64,000 nt of DNA, from the NCBI RefSeq assembly GCF_029633865.1, contig NC_079219.1:52475121-52539120 (forward strand). Direction: 5' to 3'. Below the pieces are notes generated by a model, which saw only the letters and a list, made by a program, of their open reading frames with translations, did not search any database and was not told the DNA's origin. Source of the stretch: Lampris incognitus. Taxonomy: Eukaryota > Chordata > Actinopteri > Lampriformes > Lampridae. Shown piece by piece: positions 9,841 through 22,625 of this stretch. Both the position numbers and the translations under genes were made by a program. How positions within the stretch are numbered: position 1 is the first letter of the stretch; each line of letters opens with the position of its first letter.

Positions 9841-11799
9841 GGCAGGGCCCATGTTGTGCGTCGGTGAAAGTGTGTGACCTCGCTGGTGGTAGTAAGTGTG
9901 CTTTTTTTGGCGTTGTTTGTGTTGCAGGGCGTCACCGGGCCCTGAGCGCTCTCCTCTCCTGCCGAGCCCTGTGTGTGTGTCTCCTCTGTGCCGGGGGTTA
10001 GTTAGGCATGCAGAGAGCTCCACAATAACATTTTTATGGCTCCGTCTTGTCATCGCCGATGCCCGTTAAACCTCAGACAAACTCCGTCTTTCCGTTCCTT
10101 TTATTCTTGTCTATCTATACTATTTGGATTTGCGACGACGCATCATACAAATTACGGGCGTTAGGATCCCTGATGCTTCATATTTTTACCCCCGGGTTAT
10201 TAATAACACAGAGGCTGATCCGTCTCCAGAGATCCATTTATCTAAAGTTTGTGCCATCTGAATATGAGCCAGGGACCCAGTACAGCAGCGCTATAATCAA
10301 TAGATTATCTTATGTGCAAAGTCCAAATCTTCGGAGGTTTTTCCTTTTTTTTTTCTTTCTCGGAGTCTTAGAAACAAATTAAAAGCCTGGCCAGTCAGTA
10401 AAAGACCAATTCATAAAGGTGAAAAAGCGGGGGCCGCTGCCGTGATGCTTAGGACCGGTGAAAAATCTCTGCTGACCCCCACATCCCCCGGCTCATCTAT
10501 CTCTCACTACTGTCCACTGATAGATTTCCCCCTCGCTGATTTATGGAAGAAAAAAATGTCACAGCGGAATGGGCTTTTGATAAAATTGTTCAAGAGATTC
10601 TGGGCAATAAATCCTGATCTTTACATCCAGGTTGCGGCTACTTTCACATTCCCGGGCCATCAATAAGGGCTGCCAAACATGACAACTAATCAATAACTTT
10701 ACAGTATTCTGGGAGTAGTTTGGGAAAACAGTAACGTTTATATTTAACCGAAAGGAGCAAGTCACTGTTTCGTGCTCCAGTAAAAAAAAAAAAAAAAAAC
10801 GGCGCGGAGGAGCTCGACTGAAACTTGAGGCGAAATTTGGTCACATTTCATTTGTGTGGGTGCACTGAAAATGAGTTTCCTTCAACGGCGAGTTGCTCCT
10901 TCTCTGACCAGGCCTGCTTGTTAACAGTTAGCTGAGAGAATGATGTCTGCTGGCTTTGTCTGCACTTCGAGATGTACACCCTCGACACACATAATGCACA
11001 AACATGCACCAAATCGCCTCATCCTGCAAACCCCGCAAACTCCACATAAACAAACGCGTCTTAAAGGCAAATGGAGTATTTGGCATTTTTGCCCCCATAG
11101 GTCAGCATGAATGCGGTAAACTGCAATTTCACCACATTATGTTGTCTTTACCTCATAAATATGTCAATATTGAACCGCTGCTCATCAGACCTAATTTTCC
11201 TCTAAAGCAAAACATTCCATGTCGACGGCAGCGGCGGTGTCTATGGGATCCAGTATCTCTGGTCCAACACGTGTTATGATGGAGTGCCTCTGACAGGAAC
11301 TCCTCAGTCAGCCGAGTGGCGCCAGGAAGGATGAGTGATTCAGCAAACCTGCCCGGCTTGGTCTCTTTGGTCTCTCAATCTTTACGATGTAAGGTAAGAG
11401 GAAAACAATGAGGCTGTTGCTCAGTACAGGTGTTTCTCGGAGGAGGTGACTTGTAAAAACAGGTAGGCTTCCTGAGGAGAGGGACTGACTCACATGAAAC
11501 GGTTCCTGCTGCCGCAATAACTCACAAACCTCTGGCCGGCTGCCCAGAGAGAGATTGAAATCATGGCGCTGTTTAACCTGCCCGAGACAAATGTCCTCAC
11601 ATAGACAAACCTGGAGAAGAGAAGAAGGAGGGGGTTAAAAAAAAGAAAAGAAGAAAAGTCCACCGTCTAACTGAGAGCATGAGTTTGTGGTAATGTAATC
11701 CGCTGTTGACCGGGAGATAAACATCAGCGTCGTAACCTCAGATTGACAAAGACAAATAGGGAGCCACTTAAAAGGACCTTGGCAATCACAGTAAAGAAG
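9841..11799. promoter_or_regulatory. Noncoding; candidate conserved elements about 10040-10680
   Basis: No exon is supported. 10040-10380 and 10440-10680 are repeat-free, with homeodomain- and GATA-like words ('gggttattaataacac', 'caatagattatctta', 'ctgatagatttcc', 'gggcaataaatcctgatc'). A short A tract lies at 10781-10799. 11000-11800 shows nothing specific. Confidence 0.3.
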
Positions 11800-12030
11800 A
11801 AGAAATACTGAAGAAATAAGGAGCGCAACAGGAGACGGGCAGAATCGGGGCTGGTGGGGTGGGGCGGGGTGGGGTGGGGGGTTGTTAACAGGCCGACTTT
11901 GTCTTTCAGATTAAGGCCCAAGCGACAACTGGCGCAAAGACGTTTTTTTGACAGGATGAGGAAATGAAATGTTTACTGTAAGGGCGGTGGGGGGTGGGGT
12001 GGGGGGTGGGGGCGGTGGGGTTGATAAGTG
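11800..12030. repeat. G-rich tracts with G-quadruplex potential
   Basis: Two blocks on the plus strand (about 11850-11882 and 11981-12018) consist of repeated GGGG separated by T or C, such as 'ggggtggggcggggtgggg'. Each fits the four-run G-quadruplex pattern. Confidence 0.7.
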
Positions 12031-13213
12031 AGGGCATGGGAGATGTTGGAGAGCACTTCTTTGGACTGTCACCACAGGCTGCCGAGATGAAGGGTGGTCA
12101 TTCCCAGAACAGGTGTCATTACAAGGCAGTGAAAAATAGCAACTTCTGGGTTCCTCCATTTAATTCATCCCGTCTACATGACAACCAAGCCCCCTCCACC
12201 CTAACCCCACCCACCCACCCCTACCATTTCAATTCAACACAACACTCCGATCCGCAATTTGTTTTATCTTACGTTAGCGAGATACCCCCCCCCCCCCGGC
12301 CGCACGTCAACAACATTTTCCCCTGGTTCTCGAACGCGGGGAACAAGTTTTGCATCACCGCGGAGAAATACTTCACGTTTTGAATTGATTCATTTTGGGG
12401 TCACGTAAGATGCCAGATGGACTCTGTCATGCAAGCTCCGTGTAGGATCCAATCTTATGGAATTGAAATACTTCCCCCCGCGTCCAGAACGATTCCCCCC
12501 CCCCGGCACGCCGAGACGCCGAGGACCAGCTTGTTTTGCCGAGAATATATTTCATGTTTACACCGATTCCTCCGGAGCCAACCAGACGCCGTGTGTGCGC
12601 TCCTGTCATTCAAACTCTATAGTCTCCAAACTGCGAGGGCTGAGGGCATATAATGTGGCACACAAAAATAGATCCTGTTGAATTATTTACATCAGCTGTC
12701 ACCCAAATGGAGTGATTTCAGAGGGGAACCATTATCCTGCCCTCGTTTGCTGGGGGGGGGGGGTGAGACATTTTCTCAGAGATTGGCTTCTCCTCTGATT
12801 CCCGGGGCTCCTGCAGGGGGAGAAAAACGCTATGTTAATTTAATCTTTCCCGGGCAAACACGAAACACCGACCGCCGGGGTGGGGGGGGGGGAGAGAAGA
12901 TGCTTGTCCTCATCTTTGTAATCACGACGGCGGGAGCAGAGGCCGCGTGTCCCCGGCGCCTCATTTCGGGGCTAATCTTTCATTTCATAGCCCATCTCAA
13001 CATATCAAATGGTGCAAATGGCTCAATTTGCATGACAGGATTTGTAACACGGCGAATCAGGTGTCAGACTCGATTAAACATTACACTGGCGCGCTATCAT
13101 AATCAGCCGTCTAATGAGCGCGGACGCCGGCGACGCAGGGTGGATCAGGGAGAGGGGCTTCTCCACGCTGCCCAGCGGGGGGCGAGTGACTGAGGGATTA
13201 ATGCTAAGGTGCA

Positions 13214-13214
<1 letters not shown>
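12031..13214. promoter_or_regulatory. Noncoding; candidate conserved element about 12690-13135
   Basis: The strongest part is 12950-13120, with 'ggggctaatctttcatttca', 'catatcaaatggtg', an octamer ATTTGCAT overlapping TGACAG at 13026-13038, 'cgattaaacatt' and 'cataatcagccgtctaatg'. This density of POU, Meis and homeodomain words without coding capacity suggests an enhancer. Poly-G tracts lie at about 12750 and 12883. Confidence 0.35.
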
Positions 13215-13251
<37 letters not shown>

Positions 13252-13361
13252 CGCTCTCTGGGCCTGACAGAGAGGGGCTCCTCTGGGTGGCGAGGCTTGG
13301 ACCCTGTGACGCCCAAGACAAGCCGAGGCAGCCCCCCCCCCCCAACACACACACACACACA
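13215..13361. repeat. (CT)n and C10(CA)n simple repeats
   Basis: A (CT)n run covers 13215-13247. A poly-C tract followed by (CA)n covers 13332-13361. Open frames across this block are low-complexity artefacts. Confidence 0.9.
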
Positions 13362-15129
13362 GGACGGGGGGAGGCCCAGAGAGCCGATAGGCAACATCTG
13401 AGGACTGCTTATTTCCGTCTCTCCCTGGCTTTGAATACGAATGCATGGGGCCTTTACAGGAGACAAGGCCCGCCAGTGTGAGCGGCGCCCCGGACACCGT
13501 TTATACCATCACGTCATTCATAAGACGCAAGCAGATGCTTTGCCAGAGCACGACTTGTGTTAGAAGAAGCTTTACACTTCAGCTCGAGAAGAAGTTCTAC
13601 GATATCCGCTGCTCGTTTGCCAGAAATATTACGCTTTACGCTTCTGATCACTTAAAAAAAAGAAAATCACTTTCAAAAGGGATTTTTCAGTCACTGATAT
13701 GGATTAAGTTAATGCACAGGTAGGGTTTACTGAAGTTTTAAAGTCTCCAAAATTATGTTAAAAAAGAAACAATGCAACAAATAGTTTTGCAGCTTTGCAG
13801 TGAAGCGTCTGAAAAGAGAACGGCGTTTACTTAAAAGTACTTCTTAGGCCGAGTCAAGAAACGCTGTATGTAAAAAGATCACATTACATGATGAGTAGAT
13901 GTCAGTGGCAGCCTCCTCAGAGAACCAAGCCCCCCACCACCTTCCCCTATGTGGCGTACAGTGTGCCCCTCCCATTGACCAGCCCTTATTGTTACGTGGT
14001 GAATATATGCGGATGCTAATGCTACTGTTCCCTGTGTTGATGTGCAGCTTTTGGTTCCACAGAGAGCCCCCACCCCACCCCACCCCCTTTGCCACTATCC
14101 CCACCCCACCCTCGGCATCAAGATCTCCCCCACCCCCCACCTCCCCATTCGGGGGTGACCCGGGTGCTGTTCGGAGGGTCCCCTCACACCCCAGAAGCTG
14201 TCAGTGGCCTCCTTCCTTCCCATGAGCGGAACACACAATACAGAAAGGGCTCCGGCTGAGAGGTTCAGTAGCCATTAACCCCTACCAGCTGTTCCTGCCG
14301 AGGGTATTCTGTGCCACAATGCGTGCCCCCGAGGGGGCCCTCACGTCCACTAATCTAGCTATTGTTGGCCAGGAATGCTGACAGAAGAAAAGAATTTTTT
14401 CTTGTGTCTATGCAAGCATGTGTATCCATGTGTGAGAGCCGCGAAACATAGGGCTAATTTCTATAGTTGCCTGTGAAGGAGGGGAGAGCATGAAGAATAC
14501 CCTGTTTAGCTGCCTGACAAAATTCTTTTGCCTGAAAAAAAATGGATAAACAATGGCAATTGTTTTGGAGTGGACTTCTTTACACTATCATTGTCCCCGA
14601 ATCCAGCTAGGAATATTATCGATAATGTCTGCCGCCCAAAAAAGAAAAAAAGTTGGTGTAAGTTTATGAAACCGAAATTCATTTAGAGTTGTTCTTGTTT
14701 CGTTTTAATGCATGAACGGACCAGCATTCAAAAAAAAAAAAAAACGGGGAAAAAATCCATCTCTGAATTTGTAAATGGATTAAATTTTGGGGGAAAAAAA
14801 TCATTCTGTTTAGGTGCTTTGCTCTTGGAGTCTATTAACAATTAGTCCATTTCAATTAACATGAAAATTAAAACAGCATTTTCCAGTCAATTTAACCAGG
14901 AAGCAGCCATTAGGGGCTTCTGCTGTGCTGAGCATGTCTGCTCTCCGTCTCCCCGTCTTACAACCAACACAAACCTCTGAACACAAAGATTCCAGCAAAA
15001 CCAATATGGACCTCATATTCCACTAGTGTGCACCTAAACTAGTTTAATTCAACCTATTTTTTAGATTTTAGCAAAAATAAAATACTCCCAAACTTGAGTA
15101 CAGAATCTCACACAGCATAGAGAACATGC
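13362..15129. other. Noncoding; C-rich tract and short candidate elements
   Basis: 13362-13900 shows nothing specific. 14066-14145 is C-rich (i-motif or quadruplex-prone on the other strand). 14260-14400 and 14820-14945 are repeat-free AT-balanced stretches ('ctattaacaattagtcc', 'ttcaattaacatgaaaatta') that could be small enhancers, at low confidence. Confidence 0.3.
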
Positions 15130-15151
15130 TCCTTAAGATACTGCATATATA

Positions 15152-15186
<35 letters not shown>

Positions 15187-15268
15187 ATATATATATATAT
15201 ATATAATTTTATCATGAGAACCTTAAGATACTGCATGTATTTATATATATAGAGAGAGGGAAAGAGAG

Positions 15269-15305
<37 letters not shown>

Positions 15306-15510
15306 ATTTTATTATCATGAGAACTTTAAGATACCTCATGTATGTATGTATATATATATATATGTGTGTGTGTGTGAGGTATCTTTGTATTAAATTTGAT
15401 ATGTATGCATGTATGCGTGTATGTGTATATATATATATATAAATGAGGTATCTTAATATATATAAAATTTTATATATATATATAAATATATATATATGCT
15501 TTTATTATCT
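15130..15510. repeat. Compound TA/TG repeat with embedded direct and inverted copies
   Basis: Alternating (TG)n, (TGTA)n and (TA)n tracts. A segment like 'atgagaaccttaagatactg' recurs directly near 15130, 15214 and 15318, and inverted near 15373, 15446 and 15500. It is a decayed tandem array able to form cruciforms. Confidence 0.8.
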
Positions 15511-16600
15511 TGAGGGTATTTATGTTCTCACCATGTGCTGACCCACATCAAACTAGTAGAAATGCAACTCGCTGCAGGTCTAAACTCAAGCACAGTGAAC
15601 GCACATTGTCAGACACAGTTTCTCCTGTTGTTGTTTCCTGTCTTCTCTGGGTGTAAGCTGGTGGAAGTGACATCAGCGGTGGTGACAGTGAGAGGAAGCA
15701 GCGCTCCATAGCCATCGATGGCAGACCGCGGGACGTAACATTAGCATTCAGGAAGTAAACACAACAGCATGGAGAGAAAGGAGGAGGGCAACCCTGAATG
15801 GAAAAGTGTTAGGTAAGATTTTTAAAGAGAAAAAGTCGTTTTTTTGTCTGTATCTGCCTCATCCCTGCAGCCCTGCGCTCTGTGTTGTGACAGACGGGGG
15901 GGATCTGCATCAGTCAATTATGTGTCCCAGCAGACTTTTTGTGCTAATGAGCGGGCCCAGCCATCGGCAGACTTCCCCTGTCGTCCAGAAAAGATCACTT
16001 TCATTGCTTGCAGAACTAATTCAGGGCACAAAAGTGGGAGCTTCACCATTGCAGCCCCTTTTACTGCTCCTTTTGTGGGGGCTTTAGAAGTGCGCTGAAG
16101 AGAGGGCCTAGCGCTCAGGCCTCTTCATCTGCAGTCCATTGCTTGTCATTAACATACATATCCATATGAAAAGTGGGGTAAGGCCTGAACAGCTGTCCAG
16201 TAAAGAGGCAGTGATTCCCTCTCCCAACTGCTGACAGAAGCCTTTAGCTCTCCTTGGGCAATAATAAACCAAACCATTTAAACAGTCTTTCAGCGAGTGA
16301 GAAAGGGACTGGGCCCATAATGCCACATTCACAGGCATAGGTGGCCCTCTATGGTTCGCTACAGTCACCACTGGCACACAACGAGTCCAGGGACCAGCTG
16401 AGAAAGGACTCGGAGGACACTAGAAGACAATGTGAATATCAAATAGAGGCCACGGCACACAGAAACATGGGGGACAATGTCCCAGGATGCAAAGAGAGAG
16501 AAAAAAACTGTTGGTGCTCTCACGGACCGACTCAGAGCTCTGACAGACTTCACTAGCAGCCTACCCTAACCAGGGTCCCTATTTACCCTTTACGCCCCCC
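15511..16600. promoter_or_regulatory. Noncoding; candidate conserved element about 15880-16420
   Basis: A repeat-free block with 'catcagtcaattatgtg', 'gtgctaatgagcggg', 'cttgtcattaacatac' and 'ggcaataataaaccaaacc'. It has the look of a developmental enhancer. Apparent open frames on both strands lack any domain signal. Confidence 0.35.
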
Positions 16601-18189
16601 CCCCCACACACACACACACAGCCTGTATGTTGTCTTGCTCAGGTAAGCTTGAGCAATTTTTCGCACTATAAACCTTGTGTCATGTAAAGATCGCTTCATT
16701 GATTTTTTTAAAAAAATGTTTTAATCAGAGAAATCAGTAAAGTTTAACCGATCGATTGATCAAACACCAGACTAGCCGTTGTAAAACTCTGGTTAGGTGA
16801 ACACTGTTAGAGTCGGGTACCACCACGCACAACACACAGCTTCCCTACGGTGTCTGTGCAGCACGTCACCTATTTCATTTTATCATCTGTGACAATAAAC
16901 CCTGGCTGTTTGTTCAGGATGTTTGCCCCTGCCCGGGGGCCCGCAGGCTTTTCACCCCCAGCAAAACGATTTGGTCCGATGGGACTTGAAGAGGGTCTGG
17001 GGATGCAACTGAGCAATTCTCTTGTTTAAACTTGGGCGGTGGGCATGAAGGCAGGGGTTAAGAGACTTGCCCCAGGTCAGATAGGAAGTCATTTACTTAG
17101 GGTGGATTTTCTCACCTAAACCCTCCTGCCTCCACTTTACACCAGAGGGGCCTCCTCCACTCCGCCACTCCTCCACATCCACTTCAGCCATAAACTCATC
17201 ACCAGCATGCTGACTGTCATTCTGCCTCATAGCATACATGCCTCTTTTTGTTTTTGTTTTTTTACTAGATTCTGCTCATTTTTTATCATTTGCAGTATGT
17301 GGGAAATGTATTTTGATAGCTTTACATTACAAAGCCTCATTACTTGGCGTTGGGTGTAATTATGACCACAGCGTGCAAAAATGTGCCATAAACAGGTTTT
17401 TCCAAATCAGTGTAAATTATCTCAATAGGTTGTGACTTAGGGTTAGGGTTAGGGTAACAGTGTTCATAAAGGAGGAGCTGTTGCTTTTGCAATCAGTTTC
17501 TCAAACTGTTTGCAGATTTCCTTTAGTGCCGCCTGATGGATCGTATGTTTTATTTTCCACAAAATGTGCAAAAAATAAACTTAAATTCTTTCAAAATTCT
17601 GTAAGAATGTTGCAGGAGGAGGAACGTCAACTGAAAACTGCTAAGAGGCGTTGCTTAAATTTTAGCTAATGCTCATTATCATAATTCATTTCACAATAAA
17701 ATGGAGGATTTTAAATAGTCAACATCTAGCTAGCTAGCTAGCTAGCTGGTGTCAGTCAAAACTAACACCTACGTTTGATTGACAGCAAAATGACAACATA
17801 CAATTAACCATGACAGGCTTTTTTTCCAAAAATGCTAATCTCGCTGCAGTAGGATGTAATTTAAAATGGCATTTTTTTTCTTTCCATCTTGGAAGGTTTT
17901 CCCTGTACATCCACCAATATTAAAAACTCTTGGCGTTCGTCTCTCGGGTGGCGTCCCGTTATCGATCAAGCCACTCTGGCGCCGATTCGTTCATTTTAGA
18001 AGAAGACTTCCTATGACGTTACCCTAAACTTCAGCTCTCGAGTCCTTTAAAACGCGTCTCCTTCCAGCGAGTGGGTTTCTATGCCGGAGATGCCCCACTC
18101 TCAAGAATAGGAGGCAAAGGCAGAAACCAGAATCCGGATCTAATGAATAAGAAAAGCCCCTGGTTAAAAGGGGACTGGTTTGTCTCTTC
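16601..18189. other. Noncoding, short simple repeats only
   Basis: A C/CA tract near 16597-16620, a three-unit TTAGGG-like run at 17438-17455 and a (GCTA)n run near 17727-17747. Nothing else is recognised. Confidence 0.45.
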
Positions 18190-19384
18190 ATGGGTCGCTT
18201 TTTTTATTCAGCTTTAGAAAGACGAGGAGGCCTGATTGATAAATCCCCCTCCCTTGTCTCCCCCCGTTGGCGTCTGTGACCCCGGAGTCATCAAGTACAA
18301 TGGCCAGCGCCTTAAGGTTTCAAATCTCCGTTTAAAGAAAATAATGATGATGAGAATGATTTTTTTAAAAAATGGGGGCAAACTTGTGTCCATTGAGGGA
18401 GGTTTGATGGGATGAGCCTGCGTGCCCAGCAGGCCATCAATAGCCAACGGCAAGGAGGGTTTTATTTTCCCTCTGATCCTCCACGTCACCCCCACACCCC
18501 GACCCCCCGATGCACCGGCAGCATCCAAACAGCGCCGTAAAGGCACTTGTTGCATTGGCGGAAGTGTTCCTTCATAGACGACCTGCCAAGGCCCCGGGGC
18601 TCCTACCTACGCCTGCCCCGCTCATTATAGACAGAAGCCTTCATTTAAGCACTTCCCTGTCTGTTGCCTCTACATAGTTCCCCAATTCATTATAAAAAAA
18701 TGAAATGAATAAATAAAAAGGAAAATGGGGTGTGGAACAGGAGAGAGGAGGGTTGAGCGTGAGGGGAGGAAGGAGTGAAGCAGGAGCAGGAAGATGAGGA
18801 GGAGGGGTGGGGGTGGGGGGGATTAGGATGACTTCTTGAACACATTTTCTCCCTTTTTCGCCGCAATTAAACAAAGTAGGCCTGTGATTAGCGCAGCGCG
18901 GGGAGCAGAGAAAAAGACACCCTTGAATCCCAATGGAGGGACCTGACTGAGCATTATTGCCTGACAATGCCCGAGTTTATTGCTGAAACCTGCTTACCCT
19001 CCTGCACCGCGAACCATGGGAACTCCAGTCAGGTGGAAACTCTCGCTCCCTTTTCTTTTTCCCGCTCCTTGTTTTTCAACCCCCCCCCCCCACTCCACAC
19101 ACACTCCACCCTCAACACCCCACCCCACCCCCCTCGCCGCACAATCCCCCAAACCGCAGAAGCCGTCCAGGGACTCACAGGGTGGTTAGAGCCGCACTCC
19201 CCCCCCCCTCCCCTCCCCTCCCCCCTCCCCGGGGTAACTGAGATGTTTAGGATAAGCTCTGCCCGGGTTTTTGTGCATGAGCTCACACTCGTCTGCTGCT
19301 GTTCGAACACAGTTAATGATGAGCTTCCTCTGTTTTCTCCACACCCCCTCGCTCCTGTCCTCCTCCTCCACCACCACCTCTCCA

Positions 19385-19420
<36 letters not shown>

Positions 19421-20704
19421 TCTCCCCTTTCTTATTTGAAGCTAAGCGTCTGTTTAAGTGGAGTGCCTCCTCCCTCTGGTTCTTGGGAATGCTCTCAAGG
19501 GGCCCTTGCCTGGCACTGTGTGCATGACACGTAATGAAAACAATTTTACGCTGCCGAGAAGTATCAGGCAATTATGGATGTGACAGCCACCTGCAGATGC
19601 AACCCCCCCCCCCCACACACACACATACACCCCACGGTCTTCGGCAGTGCACGCTCCTGCCCCCCTGCAACAGCACCATCCTCACAACCATCCCAACCAC
19701 CCCTCCATACATGCACACACACGCACACGCACAACCCGCTGCTTCATGAATATGTGATAGCTCGATGATGTTGTGATTGGTTGGGGCAGGTGAGGTGAGG
19801 GGGTGGAGGAAGAGGCGTGGGTGGTGGTGGGTGGGGGCAGGAGCAGGCGTGGGGGGGTGTGTGGGCTGTAATAAGTTGCCCAGCTGGAGGTGGTGTTGAA
19901 GCCCTGTCGCCCCTGTGGCAGTCCATAGAGGTATCTCTCCAGGAGCCCTGACCCCGGGACGGGCCTCCTGAGGGGAGCCAAGTGAAGAAGTGACAGGGGC
20001 GTGCAGAGCGCTCCCCCCAAATCTCTTGTTGGCCAATTTTACACATGAGGCCTGGCCCAAAAGCCCGAGTGGCAGGCCTAACAGAGCCCTGATTTAATTT
20101 GATAACCCGCTTAGTGAATGTGATTTAAATGAGTATTTCACATACAAATGATCTCTTTGCGCCGCTGCGCCTCGGAAAATTACTCTTTGGGCTCGCGGCC
20201 GCTGACGTCTGTGATCCTCGGTAGTCTATCGGACTCGGTTTGTTCCGTACCTCCAGATTAATGTCTCGCCGGCTTTGGGCAGTCTAAATTGTGGTTAACA
20301 ACACATACAAACTAAAACAAAAGAATTGCATATACAAACTATGTGTGAAAGTGGTCACACGTTAACACCCCGGCGGTTAGCAGGCGGACAAAGCTGACCC
20401 TCCTGCAGGACGAGCGAGCGTTCGAGTCCCCTTTCTGTCAGATCCCTATCCGGTAGCACTTGTTGTAAAGCCCCCGGCCGTACCAGCCAGCCCCTCTGAC
20501 TGGGGAAATTACTCAGCGTGAGGCCGCAGGACGTGTATAATGCCTGCCAGGCTCGGGCCCTGAAAGCCTCCCCTGATGGCCCTGATGGCCCGACGGGTCC
20601 TTAATGGCTCCGTCTGAGCCGCGCAGACAAGCAGCGTGATGAGTGGATCCTCTGCTGCAGCCCACACCTCAGAGGAGCTGATAAGAGCTAACACGGGTCC
20701 AGAA

Positions 20705-20705
<1 letters not shown>
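18190..20705. promoter_or_regulatory. Noncoding; candidate elements mixed with poly-C and CT tracts
   Basis: Candidate enhancer-like stretches are 18230-18330, 18820-18970 ('cgccgcaattaaacaaag', 'ctgtgattagcgcag') and 20030-20190 ('ctgatttaatttgataaccc', 'gtgatttaaatgag'). They are broken by C-rich tracts (19080-19135, 19200-19230), a (CT)n run (19387-19418) and C10(CA)n near 19603-19630. Long frames here are artefacts of those tracts. Confidence 0.3.
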
Positions 20706-20741
<36 letters not shown>

Positions 20742-20998
20742 ATGCACACTCATGCACACTCATGCACACACGTATGTACACACACACATACACATGTATG
20801 CACACACATGCACACACATATACACACATACACACATAAACGCATGCACACACACGCACGCACGCACACACATTCACACACACACGTACACACATGCACA
20901 CACATGCACACATAAATGCATGCACACACACGCATGCACACACATACACACGTATGCACACACAGACAGACACACACACATATGCACTAATCATACAT
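20706..20998. repeat. (CA)n and degenerate CA-rich minisatellite
   Basis: A pure (AC)n run at 20706-20739 leads into about 250 bases of ACACAYGCAT-type variants. It is open in several frames only because of its composition. Confidence 0.9.
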
Positions 20999-21053
20999 CC
21001 CCAGCTGCTGACAATGACATTCTACACAACATGGCAAAACGAGTATAAACAAA

Positions 21054-21094
<41 letters not shown>

Positions 21095-21162
21095 TTATTC
21101 ATATGTACACAGCCACAGTCAATGATGTTCTACATGATGCAAAGATCAAGGGTATAAACAAC

Positions 21163-21223
<61 letters not shown>
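20999..21223. repeat. Tandem duplication, each copy ending in a (CA)n run
   Basis: A unit containing 'acattctacacaacatg...gtataaacaaagacac' recurs as 'atgttctacatgatgc...gtataaacaacgacac'. Each is followed by a long (AC)n run (21054-21092 and 21164-21223), so flank and microsatellite were duplicated together. Confidence 0.75.
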
Positions 21224-21225
<2 letters not shown>

Positions 21226-22048
21226 CCCAGCTGGAGCAGCGGGCACAGAACGCCTCGCGCGCTCTGATCAGATGAAACACAGGAGGGCACGCGGTGAAAA
21301 ATGGCCCCACTGAAAGTTGATTTTATGCAATGGTTTCTGTAAGCATCAATCCAATAAGGGCCGTGAGGACTATATTCTCTCGGCGTAACAGATGAGAGGA
21401 CCAAGGTGAAAGCAGGCGGAATAAGTGAAAACAGCACATCTAAGCATGAAAAATATCGCGGCGGACACGACGGACGGTAAACTGAGGTGGTAAGAGATGA
21501 GAAGGAGTAAATTAATCTCCCTGCAATATCTCACAGCTGAGGAGAAAAGTACGCCGGCCTTTATTCCTCACAGCGACCCAAGACAAATGACCACAGTCGG
21601 TACATTATTTCTGATAAAGGACATGCAAGAAAGACAATGGCTTTCAATTTCTGATTTAATCAACCCTGCAGCATGATGTATTTCTGAAAATAATAAAAAA
21701 GATTAATCAGGAATCAAGACACAGAGGGGGGGGGGAGTGGAGGAGGGGGGCTGCAAGGGCAAGTGTCTGATTTCTTGGCTTGCTGGCGATGAAATATATA
21801 TGGCGTAATGAGCAGCGGTGCTGTTGGCGGCACAGCCCTCCGCGGCGGGGCACCTGCGAGACTGGAGCTTCGGACGCCACATTACCAAAACACGGACTAG
21901 CGTGCGTCGAATTAACGCGCCGGCTCGCTCCCTCCCGCGTCATGTGCGGCGAACGCGTGCAGCCGGGCACCCGATGCGGGGAGGCTTCATTTATTTGTCC
22001 ACTTTTTCAACTCATCCTTTACAAAAATGACAGTGTCTTGTTATCGAT

Positions 22049-22050
<2 letters not shown>
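21224..22050. promoter_or_regulatory. Noncoding; candidate conserved element about 21235-21700
   Basis: Repeat-free, with 'tctgatcagatgaaac', 'gttgattttatgcaatgg', 'gcatcaatccaataagg' and 'caatttctgatttaatcaac'. 21720-22050 is GC-richer and shows nothing specific. Confidence 0.3.

Positions 22051-22090
<40 letters not shown>
22051..22090. repeat. (CA)20 microsatellite
   Basis: Twenty uninterrupted CA units. Confidence 0.97.
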
Positions 22091-22091
<1 letters not shown>

Positions 22092-22540
22092 CAATCAGCT
22101 TTGCACTGACTCCGAGAAAATTTACAGCTGCAGCCCCGCCGCTACCCCTCCCCGTCTCCCCCGCCTTCCTGTCTCCCCGACCCCAAAAACCCGCACATCC
22201 CCGTTCGCTGAGTTTCTGTGACGGGTCAAGTCGAGCGGGACAGGCACATCCCTCCTGTCGCTCACACGACTACGACCGGACCCGACCTCACAGTGTCCTT
22301 CCTGTCTTGAGTCGATGTGGCTATTTCGAGGGTGTCCAGACTTTTTACAGACTTTGTCCACGTGTGCAACCCCCATCCTTCCCTCTGCAACACACACGAC
22401 CAAAAAAGACCTCAGGGTGAGATCTGTTTGTCTTCAGAGTGCTACCGAAGCATAATATATCTGGAGCGACATGTAGCCTGCTACTGCCTCCTCACAAGTC
22501 CGTTTTCCACTGTCGATCGGTCGTATCTAAAAGTCACACC
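22091..22540. other. Noncoding, nothing recognised
   Basis: C-rich then mixed DNA. The frames seen have no domain signal. Confidence 0.4.
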
Positions 22541-22625
22541 CTGTGTCCCAAATACACACTACCTACTAATTCTAAATGTGTTGTGAATACATTGTGCGTT
22601 CACACTGGAAAACGGACAAAACGAA

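Noticed and set aside
12678..13193. 171-codon frame on the plus strand
   Set aside because: No domain, a mix of poly-G translation and enhancer-like sequence, and overlapping frames on the other strand. Best explained by chance.
17438..17455. Interstitial telomere repeat
   Set aside because: Only about three TTAGGG units; too short to call a telomere or fusion relic.
20740..21048. His/Thr or Cys/Val repeat proteins
   Set aside because: They are CA/GT repeat translations.
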